Below the pieces are notes generated by a model, which was given only the letters and a program-made list of their open reading frames with translations, made no database searches and was not told the origin of the DNA. This document shows positions 29,659-38,536 of a stretch of 64,000 bases of DNA, piece by piece (the first letter of the stretch is position 1; each line of letters opens with the position of its first letter). This stretch comes from Deltaproteobacteria bacterium (GTDB lineage Bacteria > Myxococcota_C > UBA6777), in contig SBHC01000077.1 of NCBI GenBank assembly GCA_006226375.1, positions 186,001 to 250,000 of the forward strand, read 5' to 3'. Made by a program: the position numbers and the translations under genes.

Positions 29659-31734
29659 TTAGGGGTCCTCTGAAAACTGGTAGACGGTGTGTTTCTTTGT
29701 GAGCAAAAGCAACACTTTGCCATCTTGGCCCCACGCAGCTTGGGTTACGGTTATGTTCTTTCCAAACGGAAAGCTCTTTTCCACGCTCAGGGAACGCCCC
29801 TCGACACGGAATTTAACGATTCGTGTGGGATACACGGCACGAAGTACCTTTTTGTTGAGCTGAGCTCGAATTAAAATTCCAGCGCCTTGTTGCACGCGGA
29901 AGCGCTGCTCACGAACTCGCATCCTTCGATCCACGGTCCATACTTGGCCTGTGGACTTGCGAACGGCGGCCCACATGCGTCCACGATTGTCGGGCGTGGG
30001 AGGAGTTGAATCCTTGAGCCAGACCCCAAGCTTGGATACTTTTTTGGAGCGAGTGTTGCGGCGCTTAAGATTGACCAGGCGTTGGTCGAGTTGAAGGCTG
30101 CCATCAATCGTGTCAGCCTTCCGGCCTGTGTGCCAATACATCAGGGCTGAAGCCCGAGCAAGGGAGACATTGGGGGCGCAAATCTTGGGCTCAATGCCCA
30201 AGGTTTCAGCGGCTGGGTTGCAGCTGCCATCACCCACCATCGCAAAGCGTTTCTTCAGCAAGTAGGAGCTGATACGAGAGTCTCCGCAGCTAGGACCGTC
30301 ATCGTCTTTGGCTTGTTTTTTACTTGGGCGAACCTCTTTGGGAGGCTTCAGGGGATTGCCGACCAAAGGATAGACAACCAACCATTGTTGCTGCGCGACC
30401 CGGGTTCGAACCAACAAGAAGGTCCCATTGCCTCCCGATACAAAGAACCGGAATGCCGGAGACTTTGGAAGAGGAAGGGGCTTCGGGTTAAAGGGGTCAT
30501 CCGGGTGCGTTTGCTGCAAATAGTCCGAATCGGCTTTGGGAACAATCCCTTCCGCGACATAAGCGCCTTTCTCATCGGCAAGATAAAGGCTTCGACAGTC
30601 TTTGGTGCCTGCCAATGCAATGGAACTCCACTGCCCTTGACGCTTGATGTTCAGCTTGCGCAGGTATTTGGTTGGAGTCTCACGATCCAGTCCTAGCAAC
30701 GCACGGCGGCGCTTCTCTATCTCTTCTTTGGAGAGCTCTTTCTTCTTGGCGTTGAAGTCTGGAGGCAGTCGCTTCTTCGGAACACTAGGCTCCATCAGGT
30801 TCATGGCCAGGACGCCACCACCCACGAGCAGAATCCCGAAGAACCACCACCAAAACGAGCTGCGTCGACCGGTTTGCGCCGGCTCCAGCGAGACCCATCC
30901 GTCCATATCTGGAGCAGAAGGAAACGCAGCGGCCTGAGCGAGCGGGTCGGCTATCGGCTGGGGTTGCTGCTGTGGATATCCTTGTTGGGCGTAACCTTGT
31001 TGATCATAGCCTTGCTGCTGTTGGTAATAGGCTTGTTGTGGGTCGTAACCTTGTTGTGGGTATCCTTGTTGAGCATAACCTTGTTGGTCATAGCCTTGCT
31101 GAGCGTAGGGTTGCTGCTGTGGATAGCCTTGCTGGGCGTAGCCTTGCTGCTGTTGGTAGTAGGCTTGTTGTTGATGGTATTGGGCTTGTTGTGGGTCGTA
31201 GCCTTGCTGGGCGTAAGCTTGGTTGGGGTCATAGCCCGCCGGTGCATTGGGCTGGAACCCCTGCGCATAGCCCGTTTGAGCGTAGCCTTGAACGTAGCCT
31301 TGTGTGGGCTGAGGGGCGCCACCATCTGGAGGGAGAGGTTGGGGTGGCGGCATGGAAGCATCCGGCGCTTGGCTGGCGTTTGCTTCTGCTGGCACGGTTG
31401 GGCCTGCATGGACTTGTTGGGCCTGGACTTCGTTGAGAATGGCCAGATACGCTTGGTGAGCCTGTGCGTATAGCTGTTGAGCGTGCTGGGCTTGAGCATA
31501 GGCTTGTTGCTGCTGCTCTACCTGGCCGGTTTGTTGCGCTTGCTCGTACCATTGTTGGGCCTGCACATACATCTGCTGTGCTTGAATGGCCTGGTTGTAC
31601 GACGTTTGGTAGGCTTGCCATTGCTCAGGAGTAAACCCGCTGTCCATGGCGGCCTGGTCATAGCCCGCTTGCCCTTGCTGGTTGTAACCTGCTTGGGCTT
31701 CCGCTCCCTGTTGGTTGTCCCACGCTGAAGACAT
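29659..31734 (-). CDS. Gln/Tyr-rich prion-like single-pass membrane protein
   Basis: 691 residues; GGAGAG just before the ATG. Residues 1-150 are Gln/Ala/Tyr-rich helix ([15 protein letters not shown]). About 165-265 is a repeated low-complexity block of [10 protein letters not shown] / [12 protein letters not shown] units, typical in composition of prion-like, phase-separating segments. A membrane helix (about 290-312, [20 protein letters not shown]) leads to a basic stretch and an outer domain (about 360-691) rich in beta strands, ending with a WD-like [21 protein letters not shown]. No enzyme motif is seen. The cytoplasmic low-complexity part may cluster the neighbouring signalling proteins; this is inference from context. 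Confidence 0.75.
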   Translation of the reverse strand: MSSAWDNQQGAEAQAGYNQQGQAGYDQAAMDSGFTPEQWQAYQTSYNQAIQAQQMYVQAQQWYEQAQQTGQVEQQQQAYAQAQHAQQLYAQAHQAYLAILNEVQAQQVHAGPTVPAEANASQAPDASMPPPQPLPPDGGAPQPTQGYVQGYAQTGYAQGFQPNAPAGYDPNQAYAQQGYDPQQAQYHQQQAYYQQQQGYAQQGYPQQQPYAQQGYDQQGYAQQGYPQQGYDPQQAYYQQQQGYDQQGYAQQGYPQQQPQPIADPLAQAAAFPSAPDMDGWVSLEPAQTGRRSSFWWWFFGILLVGGGVLAMNLMEPSVPKKRLPPDFNAKKKELSKEEIEKRRRALLGLDRETPTKYLRKLNIKRQGQWSSIALAGTKDCRSLYLADEKGAYVAEGIVPKADSDYLQQTHPDDPFNPKPLPLPKSPAFRFFVSGGNGTFLLVRTRVAQQQWLVVYPLVGNPLKPPKEVRPSKKQAKDDDGPSCGDSRISSYLLKKRFAMVGDGSCNPAAETLGIEPKICAPNVSLARASALMYWHTGRKADTIDGSLQLDQRLVNLKRRNTRSKKVSKLGVWLKDSTPPTPDNRGRMWAAVRKSTGQVWTVDRRMRVREQRFRVQQGAGILIRAQLNKKVLRAVYPTRIVKFRVEGRSLSVEKSFPFGKNITVTQAAWGQDGKVLLLLTKKHTVYQFSEDP

Positions 31735-31864
31735 ATAACTCTCCGGTGTTGTCGGCCCGATTAGAGCGTTTCTGCCGCACTATCCAAGGTATGGGGTGCG
31801 AACGTCGAGCCTATAGGATGGTCTTCCTGATAAGCACCCACTCTATAGTGGAGCCTATCATCGG

Positions 31865-33319
31865 TCAAGTGTCCTTCACGAAACGCCCTACCAGTTCAAT
31901 GTGGCCTGTTTGGGGAAACAAATCTACCGTCCAAAGATCCGTCAACTCCCATCCTCCCTCTCGCAAAATGGCTCCGTCACGTCCCAAGGAGGGGGGATGA
32001 CAAGCCACGTACACGAGAGGGTCTCCGTTGGCTTGGGCGAGCGCCTTGGCGACCTTGGGGTGCAAGCCAACCCGAGGTGGGTCCACGACCAAGGCAGCGC
32101 GCTCTTCTTGGGCTGGAAGGTGAGCCAGCGCATCCTCCATCGCCGACGCGTGATAGGTTGCCCAGGTGATGTCATTGGCTGATGCGTTGCGCCTCGCGTC
32201 CTCGATGGCTTCAGGGACCTCTTCAATGCCCACAATCTTCTCAAAGTCCTTGCCAACGTAGAGTCCGATGGAGCCTGTGCCACAGTAGAGGTCGTACAAC
32301 GTGGATGCGCTGTCTTTAAGAGCCTCCTGGATGGTGTCGTACAGAATCACGGCTCCCTCGGTGGAGGTCTGGAAGAACGAGCGAACGGAGAGGCGATACG
32401 AAATGGAACGAAGCCGCTCCTCAAATTCATCTTGGCCCCAGACCTGGCGAGGTTCGCCTTGAGCAACGTCAGCGACGCTATCGTTTTCCACCCACACGAC
32501 GCCCACAACGCGTGTCTCATCGGGGAGGGATGTGGCTAGCAAGGCTTGGGCGAGCTGCTCCACCGCTTGTGCATCTTCGGAGCGTTGGGAAGAAGAGGTG
32601 TACAGAACGACCATACATTCGCCTGTTGCAAATCCTTGCCGAAGCATGGCGTGGCGCCAAAACCCTGTGTGCTCTCTGGGGTCCCATACTGGGGGGGAAC
32701 CGTCGTGGAGCGTGTGCTCTCGAAGAACTTGAAGGAGGACGTTGCCGGCCTCGCTGATTAAGTAACAGTGCTGGCTGTCGGCAATTCTGTCGAAATGCCC
32801 TGGCGCGTGAAACCCAAGAAAGCGACCGTTGAAAGAGACGCCCGCTTCAAACTCTTCCTGGTTGAGGATGCGTCGGTTGCCCCAGGAAAACTCGACCTTG
32901 TTGCGATACCTGTAGGCTGCTTCGGTCCCGCGGACGGGATGTACCTTGACTCGCTCTTTCATCTCCTCCAGGGACCAGCCCATGGGTTCAGCGACCGAAT
33001 TTAACGCATACATCCACTTGTGGTGTCGCTGAACGTCGAGCGGCAGCTCTTGAAGATTGCATCCACCGCAAAGGCTAAACAGGGGGCAGGGCGGCTCTTC
33101 CATCTCTGGTGGAGGACGGAGCATCTCCAACCGTCTGGCCTTCCAACCCTTAAACTTCTTTCGCTGGGTCGGTGCGACTCGCAGTCGGGAACCTGGCGGG
33201 GCGAACTTGACCTGAACTGGCAGCCCATCGGGGGCTTCTCCGATGCCGGCGCCTCCCCGACCCAAGGACGTGATCTCCACTTCAAACGGTGGAGTGTATT
33301 TTTTGCGTCGACGACCCAT
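31865..33319 (-). CDS. 23S rRNA (uracil-5-)-methyltransferase, RlmD/RumA-like
   Basis: 484 residues. ATG 33319 follows GAGGAAGG; the open frame to 33445 has no ribosome site. It methylates uridine C5 in RNA with S-adenosylmethionine. The TRAM domain (about 8-60) has VEITSLGRGGAGIGE. Cys ligands CPLFSLCGGC (C-x5-C-x2-C) with a further Cys in QHCYL would hold a 4Fe-4S cluster. The Rossmann fold has LYDLYCGTGSIGL, then VVDPPRVGLHP, and VYVACHPPSLGRD with the catalytic Cys. The family usually has SCNP at the last site, so ACHP is a variant. TrmA or RlmC-type specificity cannot be excluded. It is divergent from mfd. Confidence 0.85.
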   Translation of the reverse strand: MGRRRKKYTPPFEVEITSLGRGGAGIGEAPDGLPVQVKFAPPGSRLRVAPTQRKKFKGWKARRLEMLRPPPEMEEPPCPLFSLCGGCNLQELPLDVQRHHKWMYALNSVAEPMGWSLEEMKERVKVHPVRGTEAAYRYRNKVEFSWGNRRILNQEEFEAGVSFNGRFLGFHAPGHFDRIADSQHCYLISEAGNVLLQVLREHTLHDGSPPVWDPREHTGFWRHAMLRQGFATGECMVVLYTSSSQRSEDAQAVEQLAQALLATSLPDETRVVGVVWVENDSVADVAQGEPRQVWGQDEFEERLRSISYRLSVRSFFQTSTEGAVILYDTIQEALKDSASTLYDLYCGTGSIGLYVGKDFEKIVGIEEVPEAIEDARRNASANDITWATYHASAMEDALAHLPAQEERAALVVDPPRVGLHPKVAKALAQANGDPLVYVACHPPSLGRDGAILREGGWELTDLWTVDLFPQTGHIELVGRFVKDT

Positions 33320-33554
33320 ACCTTCCTCAATCTGCGGCTGGCTTGATGAAGAGACAGCGTTTGAAACAACCCTTGGTATAACGTTTCTTCCGAAAATGGT
33401 CCATAGCCACGGGAGGATTCCGGCGTTGTTGTCTGTTTCTACCATTGACCCTGAAGCAGAGATCCTTTATCCCTGGGTGCGTTTGCAGTCGGCTGGACGG
33501 GTTGAGAGCGTCCGTCGCATCGCATCCAACGCATGACACCAAACGAGGGCCAGT

Positions 33555-36500
33555 ATGCAAGACGAACGGATTCAACCCCTGGTAGATACGATGTCTTGGG
33601 GTGGAGGTCGGGTAGAGACTTTGGTGGGGCGAGTCCGCCAAGGGGCCAAGCGCATTTCCATCTCAGGTCTCCATGGAGGAGCCCTCTCGTACACGCTGTC
33701 GCGGTTGGCGGACGTTGTCTCTGAGCATCCTGTCTTGGTAGTGACTGCGGATCCAAATCGCGCGAACCAGATCTACGACGATCTGTCTTTCTTCCTGGCG
33801 GAGCAAGGGCAACACTCCCACTCTCGGGTTCGCTACTACGCCTCCGACGAGATCTTGCCCTACAGCGAGATGATGCCGGATCGCGGAGCCATCCAAAGTC
33901 GTCTTCGTACCTTGCTGCAACTGCAAAACAACCCTCCACCCATCGCCGTCATGCCAGCCGCTGCTTTGGTTCGTCGGGTGATGCCACGGGAAGAGCTGAG
34001 TCAGCGCTCCGATCTCGTGATGATGATGGAGGAGATCGACCAGGAAGAGATGCTTAAGCGTCTCGTCGAAAGCGGCTATCGTCGGGTCTCCGTCGTCGAA
34101 GACCGCGGGACCTTTGCCGTCCGTGGAGGTCTGATCGATCTCTTTGCTCCGCTCTACAACCACCCCGTTCGGATTGAACTCGACGACGACATTGTCGCGT
34201 CCATCCGGTTCTTTGAGCCAGAAACCCAACGAACTCATCACGAGGTCGAAGAGCTTCTGATTGGTCCTGTGGATGAGGCCATCTGCACCATTGAGACCTT
34301 GCGTCAGGCCCGCCAGCGGTTTGCAGATCTGGCGGACGCGCTGGAGTATTCAACCCTCGAAGTTAAACAGCTGTTGGAAGACCTGGGGCAGGGGCTGCGT
34401 CCTTTTGGAATCCAGCGTTGGGTTCCTGGGTTCTACGAGCAGCTTGATAGCATCTTTGACTACCTGCCCAAAGGCACCCTGATCGTGATGGATGAACCCC
34501 ACGAAATCTTCGTGGAGATCCGGCGGTACGGTCAGAGAATGCAGGAAGAGTTTGAACACCTCACCCAAGAAGGTGGCTTTGCCTTCCCGCCCAACGAATT
34601 CCTTCTCTCGGTGGAGCAGGTTGAGAACAAGCTGAGTCGGTTCTCTCGGTTGGAGCACCAGGCCGTCTTGACACTGCCTGACGCTCCTGCCCAGGAAGAT
34701 GGGGCTGACGGCAGCAAGTCTTCCGACGACTCTGTTTCCAAAGTTGCGCAGTTCCGTATTGGGGCGAGCGGAGTCCCAGAGTTGCCTTTTTCAACTGCAA
34801 CGCACACCTCGCTCAAGCAACAACTGCAGTCGCGAAGCCCAACAGAAGAGCGCCGTCTGCAACCTTTGGTGGACCAGATCCAGTATTGGCTGGATGAACA
34901 GCTCCGCGTGGGGATCGTTTGTGGTTCCAAAGGCCAGGCGCTGCGCCTGCAAGAGCTTCTTCGTTTGTACGATGTCGCAACCTATGTCTGGAACGACAAG
35001 GCCGATGTCGATACCATGGAGAAATTGATGGGGCGTCAGGCTCCAGTGGATCTCTTGATGGGTCGGATCTCGGAGGGGTTTGCTTTTCCTCAGGCGCGAT
35101 TGGCGCTGTTGTCCGAGGAGGAGATCTTTGGGCCGAAGGCAAGGCGTCGTCGTTCCAAGAAAAAGCCCTTGGCCCAGACCGAGCTGGAGAGCCTGAAAAA
35201 AGGCGACCTGATCATCCACAAAATGTACGGTATGTCTCGGTATGGAGGGCTGTTCACTCTGACCCTTGGCGACGAGACTGGCGACTTTATGCTGCTGGAG
35301 TTCCACGGGACAGACCGACTGTATCTTCCGATTACCCGGTTGAATCAGATTGATCGCTACACCGGTGGAGGCAAGCCCGCCCTCGACAAACTTCGAGGCA
35401 ACTCGTTTGAGAAGAAGAAGTCAAAGGCTCGCGCGGCCATCCAGGCGATGGCTGGCTCCTTGCTCCAGCTTTACGCCGAGCGCCAGGCCCAAAAAGGGAA
35501 CGCTTTTCCTTCACCTGGAGACGCTTACCACGATTTCGCTGCGCGGTTTCCGTTTGAAGAGACTCCTGACCAGTTCCAGGCGATCGAAGACGTCCTCGCT
35601 GATCTTCAGTCCGAACGTTGCATGGACCGTCTGATCTGTGGTGACGTAGGTTACGGGAAGACCGAGGTCGCCATGCGGGGTGCATTCCATGCGGCCTACA
35701 ACGGAAAGCAGGTTGCTGTGTTGGTGCCCACGACTGTCTTGGCCCAGCAGCACGGCCTCAACTTCATCGAACGATTTGAAGGGTACCCTCTTAAGATAGG
35801 GATCTTGTCTCGGTTCCAAACCGCCAAAGAGAAGAAAGAGTTGGTCAAAGGGCTGGCGGATGGAACGGTGGATATTGTGGTGGGAACGCACCGCTTGTTG
35901 TCCAAAGACATTCACTTCAAGGATCTTGGGCTCCTGATTGTTGACGAAGAACATCGCTTTGGTGTCCGTCACAAGGAGCGGATCAAACAATTCCGAAAGC
36001 AGGTTGATGTTCTGACGTTGACCGCTACGCCCATTCCCCGAACGCTGGAAATGTCGATCGCTGGTATCCGCGACCTGACATTGATTCGCACTCCTCCTCA
36101 CGATCGTTTGGCGATTCGTACCAGCATCGCTCCGTTTGATATGCAGGTCATTCGAGAGGCGGTGATGCGAGAGTTGAATCGTGGGGGACAGGTGTTCTTT
36201 GTCCACAACCGAATCGAATCCATCGGCAAGATTCAAAGCTACCTCACCAACTTGATCCCTGAGAGTCGTATTGTGGTAGCCCACGGTCAGATGCCTGAAG
36301 CCGAGCTGGAGCGCGCGATGCTCGACTTTGTGCAAGGCAAGTTTAACATCCTCTTGTGTACCTCGATCATTGAGTCGGGCCTCGACATTCCTCGCGCCAA
36401 CACCATCATCGTGGACCGGGCTGACGCCTTTGGTCTTGCCCAGCTGTACCAAATTCGCGGAAGGGTTGGGCGTGGACGAGAGCGAGCCTACGCTGTTCTC

Positions 36501-37202
36501 CTCGTTCCCAACAACAAGAGAATCACACCGGAAGCCAAAGAACGCTTGCAGATCTTGCAGCGGTTCAGTGACCTGGGCGCTGGCTTCGAGATTGCTCGAC
36601 ACGACCTGGAGCTTCGTGGGGCTGGAAATCTCTTGGGCAAAGAGCAGTCAGGACACATTCATTCTGTGGGGATGGACCTGTACCTCAGCATGCTGGAAGA
36701 GGCGATGGCTGAAATCCAAGACAAGCCCATCAGCGAACGCATTGAGCCTGAAGTGAAGCTGGGTGTCGATGCTTATCTTCCCGATCACTATGTGCCTGAC
36801 GTGCAACTTCGTTTGCAGTGTTACCGCCGCCTTACCTCCGCCGATTCAACCGAAGAACTGGAGGACATGTACCAGGAGTTCTGCGACCGATTTGGTGCTC
36901 CTGATCCTGAGGTGGACAATCTCTTCAAGGTGGTCGAGATTCAGCAAACCATGTCGAAGATGATGGCAACCACAGGTTCGATTAGCCGAAATCGGTTCCG
37001 GCTGTTCTTCTCTCCGGCGGCACCCATTGAGTTGGATCGGATCCTTACGCTGGTGCAAGCCAAGGATGCCCCCTTTGCGATGGTCCCACCCACCGGCCTG
37101 GAAATGACCGAAGAACTTTCCCCCGGCCGAGACAAGTTGGACGATATCCTCCACTTCTTGCGTCAACTAGAGGCTTCCATTTTTGAGACAGGGGGGGCAT
37201 AA
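33555..37202 (+). CDS. mfd: Transcription-repair coupling factor Mfd
   Basis: 1215 residues with GAGG seven bases before the ATG. Mfd removes stalled RNA polymerase at DNA lesions and recruits UvrA. The N-terminal UvrB-like part includes YYASDEILPYSEMMPDR. The RNA-polymerase-interaction (CarD-like) domain follows KKGDLIIHKMYGMSRYGG. The translocase motor has Walker A ICGDVGYGKTEVAMR, DEEH in LLIVDEEHRFGV, LTATPIPRTLEMS, and the TRG/RecG-like motif with GRVGRGRERAYA. The C-terminal autoinhibitory domain starts near EVKLGVDAYLPDHYVPD. A 20-residue acidic insert (about 378-395) is the only notable extra. It is divergent from the RlmD-like gene and followed by a lipoprotein gene. Confidence 0.97.
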   Translation: MQDERIQPLVDTMSWGGGRVETLVGRVRQGAKRISISGLHGGALSYTLSRLADVVSEHPVLVVTADPNRANQIYDDLSFFLAEQGQHSHSRVRYYASDEILPYSEMMPDRGAIQSRLRTLLQLQNNPPPIAVMPAAALVRRVMPREELSQRSDLVMMMEEIDQEEMLKRLVESGYRRVSVVEDRGTFAVRGGLIDLFAPLYNHPVRIELDDDIVASIRFFEPETQRTHHEVEELLIGPVDEAICTIETLRQARQRFADLADALEYSTLEVKQLLEDLGQGLRPFGIQRWVPGFYEQLDSIFDYLPKGTLIVMDEPHEIFVEIRRYGQRMQEEFEHLTQEGGFAFPPNEFLLSVEQVENKLSRFSRLEHQAVLTLPDAPAQEDGADGSKSSDDSVSKVAQFRIGASGVPELPFSTATHTSLKQQLQSRSPTEERRLQPLVDQIQYWLDEQLRVGIVCGSKGQALRLQELLRLYDVATYVWNDKADVDTMEKLMGRQAPVDLLMGRISEGFAFPQARLALLSEEEIFGPKARRRRSKKKPLAQTELESLKKGDLIIHKMYGMSRYGGLFTLTLGDETGDFMLLEFHGTDRLYLPITRLNQIDRYTGGGKPALDKLRGNSFEKKKSKARAAIQAMAGSLLQLYAERQAQKGNAFPSPGDAYHDFAARFPFEETPDQFQAIEDVLADLQSERCMDRLICGDVGYGKTEVAMRGAFHAAYNGKQVAVLVPTTVLAQQHGLNFIERFEGYPLKIGILSRFQTAKEKKELVKGLADGTVDIVVGTHRLLSKDIHFKDLGLLIVDEEHRFGVRHKERIKQFRKQVDVLTLTATPIPRTLEMSIAGIRDLTLIRTPPHDRLAIRTSIAPFDMQVIREAVMRELNRGGQVFFVHNRIESIGKIQSYLTNLIPESRIVVAHGQMPEAELERAMLDFVQGKFNILLCTSIIESGLDIPRANTIIVDRADAFGLAQLYQIRGRVGRGRERAYAVLLVPNNKRITPEAKERLQILQRFSDLGAGFEIARHDLELRGAGNLLGKEQSGHIHSVGMDLYLSMLEEAMAEIQDKPISERIEPEVKLGVDAYLPDHYVPDVQLRLQCYRRLTSADSTEELEDMYQEFCDRFGAPDPEVDNLFKVVEIQQTMSKMMATTGSISRNRFRLFFSPAAPIELDRILTLVQAKDAPFAMVPPTGLEMTEELSPGRDKLDDILHFLRQLEASIFETGGA

Positions 37203-37318
37203 TCTCAGCCGCTCGATCTCACGCTTCCTGAATGCAACCTCTGTCTTGGTTTCCTTTTGTTTGTTTTCAGGGAGATCCTGGTTTCTCGTGTTCCAACGCC
37301 CTCTACTGGGAGTTTACA

Positions 37319-38146
37319 ATGTTCTGTCGATGGAAATGGTCGTTGTGGGTTGTTCCCATGTTTGCTTTGCTCTTGGTTGGTTGCAAAACAAGGGGAAAGG
37401 TGCAACGGCGCGGTGTTGCCAGCAAAGATATCCTCGCCGAAGTGGGGGATAGTATCATCACCAAAACGGATCTGCAAAACGCGCTGCAGCAAATGTCCCC
37501 GTATGTTCGCAACCAGTACAACTCATTTGCACGTCGAAAAGCCTTGTTGATGCAGCTCGTGCAGTTTGAAGTCCTGTGGCAAGAAGCCAAGCAGAAGAAG
37601 CTGGAACATTCTCCTGAAGTTACGCGGTTGCGTCGGAAGGTGATGGTCCAAACGTTGATCCGCCGGACGGTTCAAAAGGTTCGTCCTGTCGATATCTCTG
37701 AAGCAAGCATTAAGGCATACTACAAAGCGAACCAGGTTTCGTTTAAGCAGCCGCTGCAAAAGGCGCAGGACGAGATCCGGCAGATTCTTCTTCAACAAAA
37801 GCGGAAAGTTCTCTACCAACAATTGTTGGATAGCTTGAAGTCGAAGTACGCTGTGACCATCAACAAAGAGCTGTTGGCTACCATCCCAACCTTACCGAAA
37901 CAACGAGAGCCAGCGCCTCGCACGAAGCCCACACCACGTCGAGTCAAGGCACAGCAGAATCCGACCCAGCAGACTCCAGCTGTCCGTCGAACTGCAACAC
38001 AACCGGATTCTCGTCAGGCTCCTGCCCCCCAACGTTCGGTGAGTCGGCCAACTCCTGTTCGGCCCTCCACGGTGCCCCATCCCCCAGTGATCCGAAACCC
38101 CGCTTCGAAACCCCAGAGTCTGCCCTCTACGCAACCCATCAAGTAA
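37319..38146 (+). CDS. SurA-N-like chaperone lipoprotein lacking a PPIase domain
   Basis: 275 residues. ATG 37319 follows GGGAG with seven-base spacing and opens a lipoprotein signal ending LLLVGC; the longer open frame lacks a signal. Residues 35-130 match the SurA/PrsA N-terminal chaperone helices: VGDSIITKTDLQNALQQM, RRKALLMQLVQFEVLWQEAKQKK, and ISEASIKAYYKANQVSFKQP. In relatives a parvulin PPIase domain of about 95 residues comes next. Here the sequence passes straight to the last helix, QDEIRQILLQQKRKVLYQQLLDSLK. A Pro/Thr/Arg-rich tail (about 180-275) ends the protein. Probable periplasmic chaperone for outer membrane proteins, without isomerase activity. It lies 116 bases after mfd. 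Confidence 0.75.
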   Translation: MFCRWKWSLWVVPMFALLLVGCKTRGKVQRRGVASKDILAEVGDSIITKTDLQNALQQMSPYVRNQYNSFARRKALLMQLVQFEVLWQEAKQKKLEHSPEVTRLRRKVMVQTLIRRTVQKVRPVDISEASIKAYYKANQVSFKQPLQKAQDEIRQILLQQKRKVLYQQLLDSLKSKYAVTINKELLATIPTLPKQREPAPRTKPTPRRVKAQQNPTQQTPAVRRTATQPDSRQAPAPQRSVSRPTPVRPSTVPHPPVIRNPASKPQSLPSTQPIK

Positions 38147-38192
38147 GCTGCTCCTCTCTTCTCTTCCCAAACCAACAATCTGGTCTCTAAAC

Positions 38193-38230
38193 AAAAACAG
38201 GCGAGCAAGATGTTCATCCTTGCTCGCCTG
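38193..38230 (-). terminator. Strong bidirectional-type terminator, U-tract on minus strand
   Basis: A perfect 12-bp stem, CAGGCGAGCAAG (38198-38209) with CTTGCTCGCCTG (38219-38230), has a 9-base loop. On the minus strand it is followed by TTTTTGTTT. On the plus strand, where it ends the SurA-like gene, the U-tract is missing but the stem alone is strong. Confidence 0.8.
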
Positions 38231-38424
38231 AAAGATAAAGTTGGACAAGTATCCTGCTTACAAGGCGGGTCAAAGTGCAGCAGAGAGAACCCGTTACCTG
38301 TTTTGCATTTGAAGGGAGGTACGAAGCAATGAATACCTGTCCAAGATGGGGTGGTGAATGCTTTCGCTTCACATCACGCTTATGTTGTACGTCACGACGT
38401 TTGGACTAGCCTTGGGGCGGATCA

Positions 38425-38448
38425 AAGAAAAACTTGATCTAAATCAAG
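38425..38448 (-). terminator. Terminator of the GrpE-like/Hsp70 operon
   Basis: Minus strand: CTTGAT-TTAG-ATCAAG (38448-38433) followed by TTTTTCTTT (38432-38424), about 90 bases after the Hsp70 stop. It coincides with a perfect FNR-type palindrome TTGAT-N4-ATCAA, but no promoter lies nearby, so terminator is the better reading. Confidence 0.7.
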
Positions 38449-38536
38449 CAGGGCAGGTGAGCATCTATGAAATGTTCTTGATGTTGGATGGGGTGGGACG
38501 CAGGGAAACGCCCTTCGTGTGGAGGTTTTGGTGAGG

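Larger units (their letters stand above)
38147..38536. other. Convergent intergenic region with two minus-strand terminators
   Basis: 390 bases between converging genes. It holds two intrinsic terminators, both with U-tracts on the minus strand (listed separately), about 200 bases apart. No coding frame of note. The stretch between the terminators could encode a short minus-strand RNA, but I found no strong promoter. Confidence 0.6.

Noticed and set aside
35511-36602. 363-codon minus-strand frame inside mfd
   Set aside because: Antisense to conserved helicase motifs; no ribosome site or domain.
38434-38447. Perfect FNR-type box TTGAT-N4-ATCAA
   Set aside because: It lies between two converging genes with no promoter near, and is part of a hairpin followed by a U-tract; a terminator explains it better.
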